NCBI RefSeq assembly: GCF_001746415.1
Contig: NZ_MEHJ01000001.1
Location: forward strand, 1,923,001 to 1,987,000
Reading direction: 5' to 3'
Origin: Streptomyces agglomeratus
Lineage (GTDB): Bacteria; Actinomycetota; Actinomycetes; Streptomycetales; Streptomycetaceae
Length of the DNA stretch: 64,000 bases
Below the pieces are notes generated by a model. That model made no database searches. It saw only the letters and a program-made list of their open reading frames with translations, and was not told the origin of the DNA. The position numbers and the translations under genes were made by a program. Shown one piece after another: positions 63,351 through 64,000 of the stretch. Position 1 is the first letter of the stretch. Each line of letters begins with the position of its first letter.

Positions 63351-64000
63351 ATGAGAGCACTGGCGATGTACGGGACCCTGGCGTCCGTCGGCTCCCTGGT
63401 CCTGACCGCCCTCGTCGCCGCCCCCGCCGGCAGCGCCGAATCCACCGCCTCCCCGGAGATCCGCGGCACGGCGGCGGCCGCCCACCGCGCGGCCGCCGCC
63501 GGTATCACGTTCGGCGCCTGCCCCAAGTCCGAGGGGCTGCCCGGACACGTCAGGTGCGGCAGCGTCAAGGTCCCCCTCGACTACGCCGAACCCGGCGGCC
63601 GTCAGATCTCACTGACCGTCAGCCGCGCCCGGGCGACCGGGAAGCCGGCGGCCCGCCAGGGCGCGCTCGTCTACAACCCGGGCGGCCCCGGCGCCTCCAG
63701 CATGTTCTTCCCGATGGCGGGCGTGCTGCCCGAGTGGAAACGGCTGGCAGCGGCGTACGACCTCGTCGGCTACGCCCCGCGCGGCGTCGGCCGCTCGGCC
63801 CCGCTGTCCTGCCAGAAGCCCTCGGAGCTCGCCCAGGCGCCCAGCGAGGCCCCGACGTACCCCTCCCACGCGTACAAGAAGGAACGCAAGGCGCGGGCCA
63901 GGGCGTACGCCGACGGCTGTGCCCGCACGGCGGGCGACGCGCTGCGCCACTACACCTCGCTCAACAACGCCCGTGACCTCGACGTGCTGCGCGCGGCGCT
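63351..64000 (+). CDS. Secreted alpha/beta-hydrolase, tripeptidyl-aminopeptidase-like (partial)
   Basis: The first 216 residues of a longer exported protein; the gene runs off the window. A signal peptide (about 1-29, MRALAMYGTLASVGSLVL to GSAES) leads to a mature part with the SlpD/Tap-type pattern: VRCGSVKVPLDYAEPGGRQISLTVSRA, then the oxyanion segment LVYNPGGPGASS and AYDLVGYAPRGVGRSAPLSC. The nucleophile elbow lies beyond the end. The ATG has AAGGG 6 bases upstream. In Streptomyces this family removes N-terminal tripeptides or is annotated generally as alpha/beta hydrolase. Confidence 0.88.
   Translation, partial: MRALAMYGTLASVGSLVLTALVAAPAGSAESTASPEIRGTAAAAHRAAAAGITFGACPKSEGLPGHVRCGSVKVPLDYAEPGGRQISLTVSRARATGKPAARQGALVYNPGGPGASSMFFPMAGVLPEWKRLAAAYDLVGYAPRGVGRSAPLSCQKPSELAQAPSEAPTYPSHAYKKERKARARAYADGCARTAGDALRHYTSLNNARDLDVLRAA

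Noticed and set aside
60609..63548. 979-codon minus-strand frame opposite the DUF692 operon
   Set aside because: Contains the reverse reading of the Cys-tail repeat as a Pro/Glu/Gln run and no recognisable domain; the plus strand genes have full motifs.

Overview
The window is high-GC actinobacterial DNA. GTG and TTG starts, four-base ATGA/GTGA gene overlaps, strong third-position GC bias and gene families such as the SAV2148-type HEPN protein, the TreY/TreZ/GlgX set and an ABC sugar importer without its own ATPase all point to a Streptomyces chromosome. I saw no tRNA, rRNA, CRISPR array, transposase or prophage. No stretch above about 300 bases lacks a gene; the larger gaps (for example 9977-10158, 12055-12184, 17505-17703, 22159-22345, 24464-24655, 50389-50614, 63154-63350) are described through the sites in them or hold nothing I recognise.

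Layout. 1-7437 is one plus-strand sulfur operon: cysH, cysC, cysD, cysN, a sulfonate-type ABC importer and a sirohydrochlorin chelatase that supports sirohaem for sulfite reductase. 7522-13387 holds mixed single genes: a PanE-like reductase, an aldo/keto reductase, a cupin, a DUF1697 protein, a secreted subtilisin and a macrolide-type glycosyltransferase with a palindrome upstream. 13477-16525 is a sugar ABC importer. 16643-17504 is an aminoglycoside-phosphotransferase-like gene broken by a frameshift. 17704-19762 has a DnaQ-type exonuclease and the HEPN protein. 19872-22158 encodes what looks like a copper amine oxidase split into two secreted proteins. 22346-30651 carries glgX, treY and treZ (glycogen to trehalose) with an FHA protein and a GNAT enzyme in between. 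30749-36284 has an M24 peptidase, a P-loop kinase, a VOC protein and a GH38 alpha-mannosidase.

36356-45378 is largely redox and envelope housekeeping: OhrR/Ohr with its operator, MsrB, MurC, a RibD-C-type reductase, a ZapE/AFG1 ATPase, OsmC, a Tat-exported DUF839 protein and a PPK2 kinase. 45361-56527 is the first highlight. Two iron boxes of the DmdR/IdeR type sit in a divergent promoter. To the left is an oligopeptide/nickel-type ABC importer with fused ATPases; to the right are an Fe(II)/2-oxoglutarate dioxygenase, SbnB, a fold-III PLP decarboxylase, SbnA and a MATE exporter. No NRPS or NIS synthetase is present, which suggests a small aminopolycarboxylate or opine-like metallophore.

56567-64000 contains a deacetylase lipoprotein, a GNAT enzyme, a zinc-ribbon micro-protein, an AIM24 protein, a PTH2 protein and a DUF4142 protein. 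It then holds the second highlight: a DUF692 iron enzyme apparently fused to an HvfC/DUF2063-like partner domain, followed 8 bases later by a membrane protein of the TIGR04222 type whose Ser/Gly tail carries eight regularly spaced cysteines. This looks like a modification enzyme next to its substrate, and an inverted repeat covers the ribosome binding site of the enzyme gene. The window ends inside a secreted alpha/beta-hydrolase gene.
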